Assembly (NCBI GenBank): GCA_003117195.1
Contig: BDSI01000021.1
Location: 1,054,001 to 1,118,000, forward strand
Length of the DNA: 64,000 nucleotides
Direction of reading: 5' to 3'
From: Eudorina sp. 2006-703-Eu-15
Lineage: Eukaryota > Chlorophyta > Chlorophyceae > Chlamydomonadales > Volvocaceae
How positions within the stretch are numbered: the stretch's first letter is position 1; the number at the start of each line of letters is the position of its first letter. Below, one piece after another: positions 22,540 through 35,571 of the stretch. Position numbers and translations under genes: made by a program. Below the pieces are notes generated by a model. The model was not told the DNA's origin and did not search any database. It saw only the letters and a list, made by a program, of their open reading frames with translations.

Positions 22540-25500
22540 TCAACGTCCTGGCGGAGTGGCCGCCGGGATGCGGTGGGGCAGGCAGCAGAGGGACATCTGG
22601 ACGGACGATCTGGACGGAGAATCTGGACGCTAGCGCCTTCAGCCGTTCAGTCACGACTCGGCACGTCGGCACACGTCGGCGCCCGCCTTCGTTCCGAACC
22701 TCAACTCGGGCCATTCGGAACGGATGTGGGTGTGCGTGTGGGTGTGCGTGTGGGTGTGGTTGCTAGGGTTTGGTAAGGAGAACTGCGGACCGCGAGGAAA
22801 GGAGTCCAGCGAGGTGTGGGTGAAGGTGTGGGACTGTGGGTGTGGGTGTTTTGCTTCGCACCAGCCACCGCGCCCTTCCCACCGCTCCCTACCATCCCCT
22901 CCCCTCCTCTCCCACGTGCCGTACCTCCTGAAGCCAGCTGTGGCGCCGCTGCTTGCGCCCCGGCCCGCTCGAGGGCCCCAGGCTCGCCCGTCGGGTTCGG
23001 CCCTGTCCCAGCGGGCTGCAGCCCGACACGGAGGCGGCGCCGGGCCGCATCGTCCTCGGCAGCGGTTCACTGTTGTTACGACCCGTGCCGTCCAAGTGGT
23101 CGAGAGCGCCGCCGATGCTGCGGCCGACGCGGATGGCGTGCACCGCCGCGACGCCGCTCAGTGCGCGCGGCCCGCCGCCGGCCGAGGCGACGGCGCCGCC
23201 GAAGTCGACGTCGCCGGTGGTGTCCGGCGACGACGTCGCGTCGTCGTCGGCGGCGCCGCGGGGGGGTGGGCCCGACACATCGCCGGTGGCGAGCAGGCCG
23301 TCGGCGCCGCCGGTGGCTGCGGAGGCGGCGGAGGCGAACCTGGAGGCGCCGATGGCGCGGCCGCGGGAGGGCCGGTCCACGTCTTGGGGCGCGCTTACCA
23401 TCGGGCCCCCGTTGGCGCCGCCGGCGCTGACGCTGCCGCGGGGCAGGGAACTGCCGTACAGCCGCCAGTGGGTTCCGCCGGCGGCGGCGGCGCCGCCGCC
23501 GCCCTTGGGTGGCAATGAGTGCACGTGCGTGGCGATCGGCGGCAGGTCAGGCAGCGTATCGACGATGCCGTCGCCGCAAGCGCTCACATCGCGGCCCGAC
23601 GAGGGCCGCCTGGCGGCGCTGCCGTACTGTATGTACGACAGTTCCGCCGCGAGCCCCTGCTCGCCTGTCACCGTCGGTTCGGAGGGATGGTCGTCAGCCC
23701 GATCCTCGCCGCCAGCCTCCGGATCCATATCCAACGGCTCGTGTCGTACTGCCGTACTGCCTTGCTCGTCCGTACCGGTGGCTTCGCACAGCGCCCCGGG
23801 GCTACCAGCCTCGAGGCTGCTCCGGCCGTCGGTTCTGCGGCCTTGGAACGACGGCTGCGGCTGAGGCGGCGGTCGCGCGCCGCCGGACGGCGACGGGCGC
23901 GGCGGCGACTGCTCCACGTCCTCCGGCGTCGCCGCCGGCGTTGGGGAGTTATTCGCGAAGGACGCGCCACTTGGATTCCCCGCCGCTGCCGCTGACGTCT
24001 GCGCCTGCGCCCGCGCCGCCACGCCGGCGGGATCCGCCTCCGTCAGATCCCCCTCCAGACCCTCCGCTACCGGCCCGCCGCCGCCGCCGCCGCCGCCGGC
24101 TGCCGCCGCCAGCTCGGGCGGTAACGCACCACTGACGAGCTGCTGCAGCAGCGGCGGCAGATCTGCCGTACTGCAGCGCTTGCTGCGCCCGCCGTCGTCC
24201 GTTTCATCCGCGGTCTCCTCCTCGTACGGAACCGACAGCGACGCCGGCGGCGCCATCGGCAACACCCGCATCGCGCCGGCGGGGCTGTTGATCCGCAGGC
24301 GCGGCGGGCGCCGTACAGCTACCATGCCTGCGGTGGCACCGGAGCCTCCGCCGCCGCCGCCGCCGCCGCCGCCGCCATGCGCACCGCCCACAACGCTGCT
24401 GCGGCGCGACAGGCGCGACGCGGCGCCGTACGCGCCAGACTTGGCGGTCGGCATTTGCGGATACGACGGACCCGGCGGCGGCAGCTGCGACCGCAGCCCG
24501 CCGCTTGAGGTCGGCGGCAGGGGTAGCCTCATGCCGGGATGCCCGGCGGAGGCGTGGCTCCGGAGCGGGGGCCCGGTCGACATCTGCGTCCGAAGCGCGT
24601 TCGGCGTTGAGATGTACGTCCTCAGCCCGCCGACGCCGCCGCCGTGCGCGAGCCCTCGCCGGTCCGCCTGCGCCGTCTTCACCGCCGCAAGCTCGTTGTA
24701 CGCCTTGATGTACGACTCGATGTTTGCGAAGATCTTGGTGTAGCGCTTGTCGCGCCCGGTGCTGAGGCCGCCGGCGGCGGCGCCGCCGTTGCCGCCGCCG
24801 TTGCCGCCGCCGTTGCCGCCGCCGCCGCCGCCGCCGACAGGGCTGCCAACGCCGGCGCCGCTGTGCGCGTCGCCGGCGGCGCCGCCGACGCGGCGAGGCA
24901 GCTCCGGCAGCGGCACGTCCGCGTGCGCGAGCGCCTCCATCGCCGCCAGGCTCTCCGCCACCACCCCTGGCGCGACCGTGACCCTTGTGCTGTCATTCAA
25001 CGCCAGGCCGTCGTTCGCCTGTATCTCGCTGCTGAGGGGTCCTTGCCGATACCCTCCTTCAACGTCGTACATGTCATCCGCCTCCGCCGCCTCGACCGCC
25101 TCCGCCGCCTGCGCGTCCGCGTCCGCGACGGCGGCTGCCGCCGCCGCCGCGTAGCGCTGCCGCGCCGCGAAGGCGTTGAGATCGATCGCGGCACCGCCGT
25201 CGCTGTCCGTCGCGGCGCTGGCGGACGACGCCGCCGGCGACCGCGCCGCTGACGTGGCGCTGCCGTTGAGTGTAAGGCCCGGCAGGAGCGCCACGGAGCG
25301 GACGGTGCGGTTGCCGCCGGTTGTGTGCGCGCGGCCATGCAGGCCCCTGCCGACGGGGCTTCCCTGAAGGCTGCCCCGACCGACGGGGCTGCTCTGAAGG
25401 CTGCCCCGGCCCACCGGCATCAGAATACTCCGCCGCACCAGGCTCTCCATCACCGCCGTCCCTTCGGCCTCGTTGGCGCCGACGACGCTGTAGCTGTCCG

Positions 25501-28500
25501 AGTCGAGCTGGTCGCCCTGCCGCGAGCTGCTGTACCCGCCGACGGAGGATGAATCGAGATTTGTACGGCGCCCAGGGCTGTCGTACCCAGACCCGCTCCT
25601 GCTCCGCTCGACGCCGTCGCTGTACTGTCGGTGCATGTGGCGGCGGCGGCGCCTCTCTACTTGATCCCTGCGCAGTGCACACACGTTCAACACCCCGGGT
25701 GATTGATGTATATCTCTACAAACATACACACACATGTACACCGTTGACTACCTTTTCGGGGTCCGCTGCACCGTTCACTCGTTCACATTAGCGTTTGCCG
25801 AAAGGTACCGAACCAGTGCTAGGATACGGTACATCGCCCGCCGCAAAGGAACGCGCGTCGTAAGGCTAGCGAAATCCAACGCAGCACCGGCGCCGCCACC
25901 TACCGGTAGTCCTTGACCTCGGGCAGGTCGGGCAGCAGGAAGTGGGAGGCGTAGAACTTGGCGGCCGCGTTGCGCTGCGGCGCGCCGTCGCCGTTGCCCT
26001 CGTCGTTGGCCTCCCGCACGCCCTGGAAGGCGTCCAGCAGCTGCTGCTTGGTGACCGTAAGACCTGCAGGAGGGATCCGTACGGCGGTTAGTACGGCGGT
26101 TAGTACGGCGGTTAGTACGGCAAGCACATTTGGAATGGGTTTCGGAGCCGCTGGTTTTACTGTTGTCCATCAGGTTCTTGCGTCTTATTTCCCCATGACC
26201 CCTCCTCATCCTCAGGATGCGGCAGTTCACTTGCTGCTCCTGCTCCTCCGGCTGCCCCAGCACCCGGCGTCTGCTACTGCCTCCGGCCGTGCCCCCGAAC
26301 CCACCAACCGTCACACATCAGGCTGTACATCAGGCCGTACATCAAGCCGTACGTACATCAGGCCGTACACGCACGCACCCTCCAGTTCTCCGACCGTCGT
26401 GCGAGGCGTCATCGGCGCGCTGGGGACCCCGCTCATGGACCTCGCGGCCGCCTTGGCGGAGGCGGGTCGGTGGGCGTTTATCTTCCGGATGAGCACCACT
26501 GCGTCATCCAGCGAGATCTCCTGGCCCAGGGACCCGAACAGCTGCACCAGCTGCGAAAGGATGGCGGGGTGGCGTGTGGGGTGGAACACGCGGGGTAGGG
26601 CAGGTAAGGCAGGTGGGGAGGTGGGGAGCGGGCGCATCCCCGCCATGTGGCCTCACACCCCCGCCATGTGGCCTCACACCCCCGCCATGTGGCCTCACAC
26701 CCCCGCCATGTGGCCTCACACCCCTGCCATGTGGCCCCTCAGCCCTCACACCCCCGCCATGTGGCCCCTCAGCCCTCACACCCCCGCCATGTGGCCCCTC
26801 AGCCCTCACACCCCCGCCATGTGGCCCCTCAGCCCTCACACCCCCGCCATATGGCCCCACACAGCTCACACACCTGCATGGCGTTGATCTGGCCGCTGCC
26901 CTCCGAGTCCAAAGCGTCGAACTCCTCGTCGATAGCCTGCAGGCGGACCCCGGGGAAACAAGGTGGGCGCCAGAGGGAGTCAGACGCGCACACACCCGGC
27001 GGCGGCCGGCGGAAAGGGTGCCCTGCTGAGTGCCTGGGTGCCGATATGAAGGGTGCCGATATGAAGGGTGCCGACATGACGACTTTCCCTTCCGCCGTCG
27101 ATCCGCCTCCCTTGCAACCGGAGCCCCTTCCCCTCGTGCCATTCATCATCCGATTGTTTGGTGCCGTACAATTGGTGCCGTACCAGGATGATGGCGGGAT
27201 CCACGTCGCTCATTTTGGTGACCATGGTGGGGTTGAGGGACTCTAGGGTCTCCACCCAGGCCATGCCGCCCGTGGTCCATCGGTCAACGAGCTGGGTGCA
27301 GGTCTTGAGCCTGAGGAGGACGGGAGGGAGGGAGGGTGAGGGAGGGAGGGAGGGTGAGGGAGGGAGGGTGAGGGAGGGAGGGTGAGGGGGGAGGGAGGGT
27401 GAGGGAGGGAGGGTGAGGGAGGGAGGGTGAGGAAGGGTGAGGGAGGGAGGGTGAGGGAGGGAGGGTGAGGGAGGGTGAGGGAGGGTGAGGGAGGGAGGGT
27501 GAGGGAGGGAGGGTGAGGGAGGAGGGTGAGGGAGGGAGGGAGGGTGAGGGAGGGTGAGGGAGGGTGAGGGAGGGAGGGAGGGTGAGGGAGGGAGGGTGAG
27601 GGAGGGAGGGTGAGGGAGGGTGAGGGAGGGAGGGAGGGTGAGGGAGGGAGGGTGAGGGAGGGAGGGAGGGAGGGAGGGTGAGGGAGGGTGAGGGAGGGTG
27701 AGGGAGGGTGAGGGAGGGAGGGAGGGAGGGAGGGAGGGAGGGAGGGTGAGGGTGAGGGTGAGGTGAGGGTGAGGATCCTCTTAGAATACCCTTGGAAGCC
27801 CCGCCGAATGGTGCTGGATGGCGGATACCCGATCTTGCTGTGAGAGTGGGTCTTACCCCCCGGACAACTACTGACGAACCACCCGGTATGACGTTTCCAT
27901 TTTTCGCTGTCTTGATCGACATAATATTCAGGTGAAGGAGGGCGAGGAGGAGGGAGGGCGAGGAAGAGGGAGGGCGAGGAAGAGGGAGGGCGAGGAAGAG
28001 GGAGGGCGAGGAAGTGGGAGGGCGAGGAGGAGGGAGGGCGAGGAGGAGGGTGAGGAGGAGGGCGAGGAGGAGGGTGAGGAGGAGGGTGGTGCGAGGTTGC
28101 GCGGGCGCGGTGAGGAGGGATTGGACAAAGGCGTACAGCGCATCCCGCTCTCCCCGGTACATATACGGCCCCGTGTGTACGGTGTGTACGGCACCTGGGG
28201 TCGCCTGCGCACGGCACCTTGCCCGCGATGATGTCCATGAGGATGTCTGAGGGGTTCTCGCGGTCGGGGAACCTGCGGGCGCGGGGGGGGGGGGAAAGGT
28301 AAATATAAGGGGGTGAAGGCCGGGTTGGGACGGGGGAGGGGCGACGAGTGCGAGAAACTCCTGGGAACAAACCCAGAGGGAGGGGTGTGTATGTGCTGCA
28401 GGAGCGGCAAGGGTGCGGCAGGTGAAGATCAGGGCTGCGTAAGTACCCAACCAGCAAGCCACCACCATCGTTCGGGGCCTGCTGTGACGCTCATCCGTTC

Positions 28501-31500
28501 CCTCATTCATTCATTCATTCATTCATTCATTCTTTTACCAATAAAAAGTGCCCCGTGCGACCCCCCGGCCCAACTCGCACCTGAACCCCAGGTACTTGGT
28601 GAAGTACAGCATGGCGGCGGAGGGGCTACCCAGGTACACCGTGTGCCCGCCTCCGCCCAACAGAAGCACCTGCCAGAGGGGGGGAAGCGGCGGGTCGCCC
28701 GTGAGGTCGGTCTACGCAGGGTGTGCGCCTTCGCCTTCCCCTCAACCCACCCCTCACCCTACACCCCAGTGGGGTGACCCCACCCGCCACCCCAGCCGCC
28801 ACCCCTCCATCCACCCCACCCGCCACTCCACCAGCCACCCCACCCCCTCACCCTACCCCTCCGCCCACTCCTCCGCCCGCCACACACCCCCTCCACCCCT
28901 GCGCTCACCTGGTCAAACATGAGGAAGCTGGAGAACCTGGGCTGGTGTATGACCATGATGATGTTCATACCCAGGTTGGCCATATCCACCAGGGAGCTGT
29001 GCGGAGGCGGGGGAGGGGCGCGGTGAGGTCACATCGATGAGGGGGCCCGGAGAGGTCGCGTCGAGGGGTGGGGTGGAGGGGGGGGATGGGGGGCACGTCA
29101 GGGGGGATGGATGGCGCTCGAGGGCTGCCGAGGTGCGGTACGCCCCGGCGCCTCCCCCATCCCGCCAAAGAGCCAAGAGCCATTCCGGGGCCGGGCTTGG
29201 TCTGTGCTCGTGTGTGTGTATGTGTTCTCCTTATCACTAGAGCCTCCCGGAACCCCGCCTCCCCGGCCTCTTTCCCCGGAGCTCCGCGCTCCGCCCCCGG
29301 GCCCGCCCACTGATCCCCGCACCCCTAGACCCCCGCCCCCGGGCCCCGCCCCTCTACCCGGGCCCCGCCCCTCTACCCGGGCCCCGCCCCTCTACCCGGG
29401 CCCCGCCCCTCTACCCCCCCGGGGGTGCCCGAGTTCATTCTTCGGGTTTATTTCTATTTTCAATTACCCCCCCCCCCGGGTGCCTCACTTGAGGATGTCC
29501 GCCGACGATGTGGCGTCCAGCCCGCTGGTGGGCTCGTCCAGGAAGAGCAGCGACGGCATCGCCACCAGCTCCAAACCGATGTTGACGCGCTTGCGCTGGC
29601 CGCCGCTGATGCCGCGCCGCTCCACGGTCCCCACCTGTACGACAGTGGGTACGCGCGGCGGTCACGTGTGGCGCGCGTGCTGACACGATGGTACGCGTGT
29701 GGCGGGCTGGCGGGCGGGTTGTTGGAGGATGGGGGGATCGGGCCTTCCATTCAGCCCCCCATTTCAAGAATCATATCTGTACGACGGTACATCATCAAAG
29801 GCGGGCGGCTGACCTTGCCGCTACCAATCGGGAAAGCTCTTTCTTCTGAACCGTTCATACGGACCCACCCACCCACCCGACCGACCGACCCGAGTTATCT
29901 TTTACCCGACCGACCGACCCGTCCACCCATCCGACCGACCCACCCATGCACTCATTCACCCGCCCACCCCAACATGTGGAGCAGCAGCCTCTCACCCGGT
30001 AGTGCTGGATGGTGGAAAGCCCGAGCATCTCCAACGCGTCGTGTACGATGTCCCGCCGGCGCGCCCGTGTGATGTCGGAGGGCAGCCGCAGCCGCGCCGA
30101 GTAGTTGAGGTTCTCACGTACAGTCAGGTCCTCGTGTACGATATCGTCCTGCACGGCACCCGACAACGTCGTGTGAGCGCTCGCGTCACCGTGCTCTCCG
30201 TCACGCACGCACGATCCCTACGAGCGTACATACAGGAGCCCGCGGTTGGTTGGTTGTGGTTGTACGGCGCCGTACCTGCGGTACGAATCCCATGATCTTC
30301 TTGAGGCGGTCGATCGGGATGTCGTCCCCGTTGATGCGGACCTGACCCATCAGCGTGCCGTTGGAGATCTGGGAACGGGGCCCGGGTCAGGAGAGGTGAG
30401 GTGAGATGGGGTTACGCGAGGTGGGGACTGGGGAGCGGGGAACGGGGTGGGAAGCAACGTTTCTTTCTTTTTCATTTATTTTATTTTATTTATTTCATTT
30501 TCTTCCTTTTTCATCAATTTAACCTCCACCGTTCGCCCCCCACAGCTCTGCCAATCCCCACACACAGCTGCCCCACCATTCCCCCCCCCACACACACACA
30601 TTCTTCACACACAGCTCCACCATCCCCTCCTCCTCCTCCTCCCCCCCCCACACACAGCTCTACCTTGCCGCACAGGACGTTGAGGAAGGTGGTCTTTCCG
30701 CAGCCGGACGGCCCCAGGATGGCGTTGAGGCGGCGCGGCGCGAAGGAGCCCGACACGCCCATCAGCACGTTCTTGACCTCCCCGCCCCGCGGCCGGATGC
30801 GCAGCCCCAGGCTCTCGAACTCCATGGTGATTGGGGGCGACACGGAGCCGAACCCGCGGTACTTGTTCTCTAGGGCGCTCTGCTGGTTGACCTTGATGGA
30901 CTCTAGGGAGGGCGGGTGGCAGGGCAGGGCAGGGCGGGTGGGCAGGGCGGGTGACAGCGCCGGGCAGGGCAGGGCGGGAGGGGAGTGTGGTGCGAGGCAG
31001 GCGGGGGGAGGGTGGGGGATCAGGCGGGGAGTGGGCGGGGCAGGAGCAGCCAGAGGGCGAGGGGGTGTGTGTGGAGGCCAGGCCCCGCCACGCGGCGAGC
31101 AGGCGAGGGGAAGGCATGGGAATCTCTAGCTTGTCCAACGAGATCTACGTGATCCGCGTAATAACCTGCGTGATCTGCGTGATCCCCCGTGATGGTGATA
31201 TCTGTGTGATTCCAGCGCTTGGTGGCCTCATTGCCGCGGTCCGTGATCCGGTTGCTTGCGGTGCTGCAGCCTGAAGGCCATCACCACTACTTACTGAGCA
31301 GCCTGAAGGTCATCCGACTGGCCACCGCCGCCCGGTTCCACGACCTGCGGCTGCCCAGCTCGTCGGCGTCCATGATCACCGAGTTATCCAGATGAGTGAA
31401 GGCCAGCTGCAGCAGCGGGATTGCGCAGACCTGCGCAGGGGGGTAGTGGGAGGGATGGGGGGCGGCGGTAGAGCGGGGGGTCGAAGGGAAGACGGCCCGG

Positions 31501-34500
31501 GGACACCACCCAGCACGCAGCCCGGCGGGGGCGGCGGGCCCGAGATGGAAAGAGAGGGGGACCGCAGGACAAGGCAGTTACTTAGTTGGGACTAACTACC
31601 GGCGGCTTGCTGGCACTGCTTGCATGGTGGACGGTCGGTAAGTGGCTGCGAGCCGGTGCATTTCGCGGGCGGTGGTACGGCGAAAGCGCTCCCGGCACGA
31701 ACCCCTGTCCGACTCCCCCCTCCCCCCCCACACACACACCTCCCCCCACCTCTTCCCCTCCCCTCCCCGCCCTGCCCCGGCCCCCAACGCACCACCATGG
31801 CGGCGATGACCAGCGCCATGTAGCTCAGCGGCGGCACCGAGGTGCCGGGCGGGCAGTGCGTCAGCAGCGGACACCGCCACGGCGACGTGGACTGCGCCTT
31901 GCAGTAGTAGCCCCGCGGGCACAGGATGTTGATGGAGGCGTTGGGGCAGAAGAACCCGGCGCTGCGTTGCGTTGTGTTGCGTCGTTGTTGTTGTGTGCGC
32001 GTGTTCAGCGACCCAGGGAAACCCCGCCCACGGACCGGCGGCGGCAACACGATTCAGCGCGCGTGTTTGTTTGTGCATTACGACGAGGCAGGACACCAGA
32101 GGAGACAGCCCGGGGCGATGGAGAGAGGGAGGGGGCAGGAAGGGACAGGAGGGGAGGAGGTTACGGAGGTTGATGGGTGAGGAGAAGGGGGTGAGGAGGG
32201 GAGGGGCAAGGTCACCGCGGGAAGAATATTGGGAGAAGCGGGTTTTGTACAGTGGCACTGATCCGGATGTGGCCCGCTGCCAAGGCGGATTGGGAACCTG
32301 CGTCGCCGCATTCACCCACCCACCCACCCATCCACCCGCCCACCCACCCACCTGCACATGTCGCTCGGCCGTACGGAGCCGTTCAAGCAGATGTTGCCCC
32401 GCAGAGGGTCCCGCTTGTTGCGTACCCGCTCAATGACCGTGTCGGGTTGCATGGGCAGCTCGAGATTGGGGTCACTGGGGAGGAGGGGAATAGGGTTTGG
32501 GGTTGGGGGTTCGGTTGGGGGAGGAAGGCGTGTGTGATTTGGGGAGGAGGGCAGGTGCGGATCGGGTCGTGTGCTGCTGGGGGGAAGGAAGGGCGGCGGT
32601 TTCCCTGGCGTGTTTGACATGAGGGGAGGGGATGGCAGCGGCCGGCAATCCATCCCCATCCCCATCAAGCGCGCGCCCGTGACACGCACAGCCGCGGAGG
32701 GCAGTGGAGGCGAACCCCGGTATGACCAGGTAAAAGGGTCTTTGGTCGGGCGAGTTTGGGTCGGGCGGGTATCTTTGCTGGGCACGCAGACGAGCGCCTC
32801 CCACGCCCGCGGCAGCCGCCAGTCGGTGGCTCGGTAATGGTATTCTCCCCCTCCCCTTTTTTTTCCCCTTTCTCCCTCCTCCCCCCCTTCCCCGAGGGTT
32901 GCGCTGCCGTACCCACGTGAGCAGCAGGTACTGCATGTCGCAGGTGATCGGATCAATTGTACGGCCCGTACAGAAGGATCCCGCCGGACATTGCTCCTTG
33001 ACCGAGGGCGTTGGACAGTAGTATCCGGAGGGGCACTGCAGGGATGCCAGCTTGGTCTCGTCCTGCGGTCCGAACAGATCAGTTCGACATATCTGGCTTA
33101 TGACGCAATCTCGGACCAAGGTTTAACACACACGCACACACGCACACGGGCCGGGCCGGGCGGGTTGTGACGCAAGCTCAGGCTAAGGTTTAAAAACACA
33201 TGCACACACGTATTCCGTCAGGGCTGGATTAGCAGCCCTTGGCCAGTGCCAGGACAGGTCAGATATGTAAAGCACACATCGCGGCTCAGGTCTCTTATAC
33301 ACACATGAATACACACATGAATACATACACGCACATTCCTGGCTCAGTTACCTCGCACACGCACACACAGCGCCACATGGCCCCCCTCACGGCACTCACC
33401 GCCACGTAGGTGCCCTCGGCGCAGTATTCCCCCGGCTCGCACTCCACACACACAGCTCGGAAGATCTGAGCACTGGGATCCTTCGGGCCGTCAGTCTCCA
33501 GCCCCAGGAAGCTGTCCCGACTGCAGCGCTGCCCGGCAGGACACCGGAACGTCCGGGCGTTGGCGGTGGCGTTGCAGTAACACCCTGGGAGCCGCCGCCG
33601 CCGGGGTTTGGCGGGGCAGCCACGGGGGGTGTTTGTCGGGGCTCAGCGGTGCGCGAAGCCGAGAGTCGAGAGCCCGGCCAGCACGCGCAGCTGCAGCAGC
33701 ACGGCACCCCGCACCACACACAATGCACGGCACACGGACAGGGATGGCCGTACCGCGTTGTCGTACCACAAGTGCGGTCGATTTCACGGATCCCCCGTAC
33801 ACCACCCACGCTCACCTTTGGCGGAAAGCGTCGGCTGCTTGCTCCAGGGTAAGTCGGGGTCGTACGTAGGGCAAGCGTACGACGTGGCAGACGCAAACGA
33901 AACTACCTGCATCCAGCTCTGTACGGCACAAATGTGCCGTGCAGTCCAGGGACGGATACGTTGGTCGAGGCGCTCAGTGAGTGTCAGACGGAGTCAAGGC
34001 GTCGAAAGGGCGCCCCGGGGCCGCAGCCCACGCGCCGTTTCTGCAGTCTCTACAGTTTCGCATGGCAGACCGTAGGAGGTACGACGACCGTGCAACCGTT
34101 GTCGTACAACACCGAAGTGGTTCACCCACCTTTGTGTCTACCGCGTCTTCCCCGCCCGCCAGCATACGCGTCACGGCCAGCTCCGCCGTGCTGCCCTTGA
34201 GACCCTGGCCCTGCACCCAGCTGTCCAGCTCCGACTTGAGCAGCACCCCTGGAGCATACGCGCCCTGGCAGCCACATGCCGGGTGGAGGTGGAGGCCCGC
34301 GGTTGGGGCCGCTCGGGGGCTGGGTCTCGGTGTGATGTTTCAGGTGTATACGATATACGACATGTACGGGGTACTGCATGCAGGTTGTACTACGATTGGT
34401 ACGGAAGAGGGCACCTGATCAGGACACGGCCCGTGAAGTAACCCCCTCTTGAGAAGAGTCCTGACACCGCAGGGCCCATGATATAAACAATACACAGGGT

Positions 34501-35533
34501 CGGCCAAGTCTCAAGTGTGTGCATCTGTGCAGCCGTCTCTGTAGTACAGCCGTACAGATTCTTAATACCTGCTGGCTGATGTCGTGCGCCAGGAACGCCA
34601 GGAACATGTACTGCTCCGGGCTGATGTACGGCAGATCGTTTTGCCCAGACATGTCCGCGGAGGGGCAGGACAGCACACAGGAGCCCTGAAGGTCGTACAC
34701 ATCTGCCGTACAGCTGTCACAGCGCTGTCAGGAAGTGGAGCGGGCCGGGGGACACATCCACACAAACACACACGGGGCGGGTGAGTATCTAGGGAATGGG
34801 CGGTTCGGGCGGGGTTCTCACTCCTAAACACACGGGGCAGGGCGTGCGTTTCGCAGCGTTCCACGTTTTGCCGGGGCGACGCGGGCCTAGGAAAACAGGT
34901 CAGCCTGGCGGAGCCGTACCGCTACGCGCAGGTCCCGCGGCTGTGCGTGCGCCTCTCAGGCACCAGTCGGAGAGTCAGCGCCCCGCAACCGAGTCCCGAG
35001 GCCCGTCCCGCTGCCGCCCGCGACTACCCTGTCCCCCCGTCACCGGGCATCCGCCCATTTGCCTGGTCCGCGCCGCAAGAACCGGACATCCGCTAATCTG
35101 CATCGTGAGGCCTTCGTGAGGCCCAACAGGCCTCCCAGAGCACTTTCGGCCTGGTGCGCTCCACTGCAATGCAGATAACGATCGTACTGCAGCGCACTGC
35201 GGTACCGCAGCGTAGTATTCCCACCACCAGGCCGGAACTGCAGGTCACGATTGCCCCGCCCTCCCGCTGTCCTCAGCAACACGTCGCTGCCGCCGCAGCA
35301 GCCAAGAGGCAGCTGTCGCCGTAGCCGCCAACTGATCCCCCCCGCGCGGCTGGTGGCGGCTGGCGGCGAGCTTGCTGGTCTGTCCAGATGCGCCTAAGCC
35401 ACATCGGTGTACGGACACGGGCGTCCCAGCAACCTGTTTGTTCGTTGATTACCGGTTCCGATTTGGACCGATCGCCCGGTGGCCTCCGCCCCACGACCTC
35501 CCAAAACCAGCACACGGGTCGTGCGGGAAACGG

Positions 35534-35571
<38 letters not shown>

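Larger units (their letters stand above)
25904..27303 (-). other. EF-hand module inserted after the ABC cassette
   Basis: Exons 27184-27303, 26874-26936, 26379-26550 and 25904-26063. The 26874-26936 exon encodes helix AIDEEFDAL followed by loop [12 protein letters not shown], with D1, E3, S5, G6, I8, N9 and Q12. It continues into helix [20 protein letters not shown] in the next exon, which resembles the calmodulin linker (L--LG-------A). A second, degenerate EF-hand may follow as VLIRKIN...[12 protein letters not shown], with its loop expanded by about 40 residues. Calcium binding is inferred. Residue 12 is Gln where Glu is usual, so affinity may be low. Confidence 0.75.
28218..30902 (-). other. 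ABC ATP-binding cassette of the transporter
   Basis: Exons 30664-30902, 30276-30368, 29996-30148, 29489-29634, 28909-28996, 28581-28669 and 28218-28272. All diagnostic motifs are intact: Walker [11 protein letters not shown]-loop region [19 protein letters not shown], signature ISGGQRKR, Walker [13 protein letters not shown] and H-loop VIHQPR. The cassette should hydrolyse [13 protein letters not shown] at its end is the NP-D-(Y/I)-(Y/L)-D motif of the ABCG family. Confidence 0.95.

Noticed and set aside
27243..28510. Long minus-strand frames rich in Pro and Ser over the polypurine tracts
   Set aside because: They are translations of the GGGAGGGTGA repeats; the real transporter exons in this span are short and spliced.
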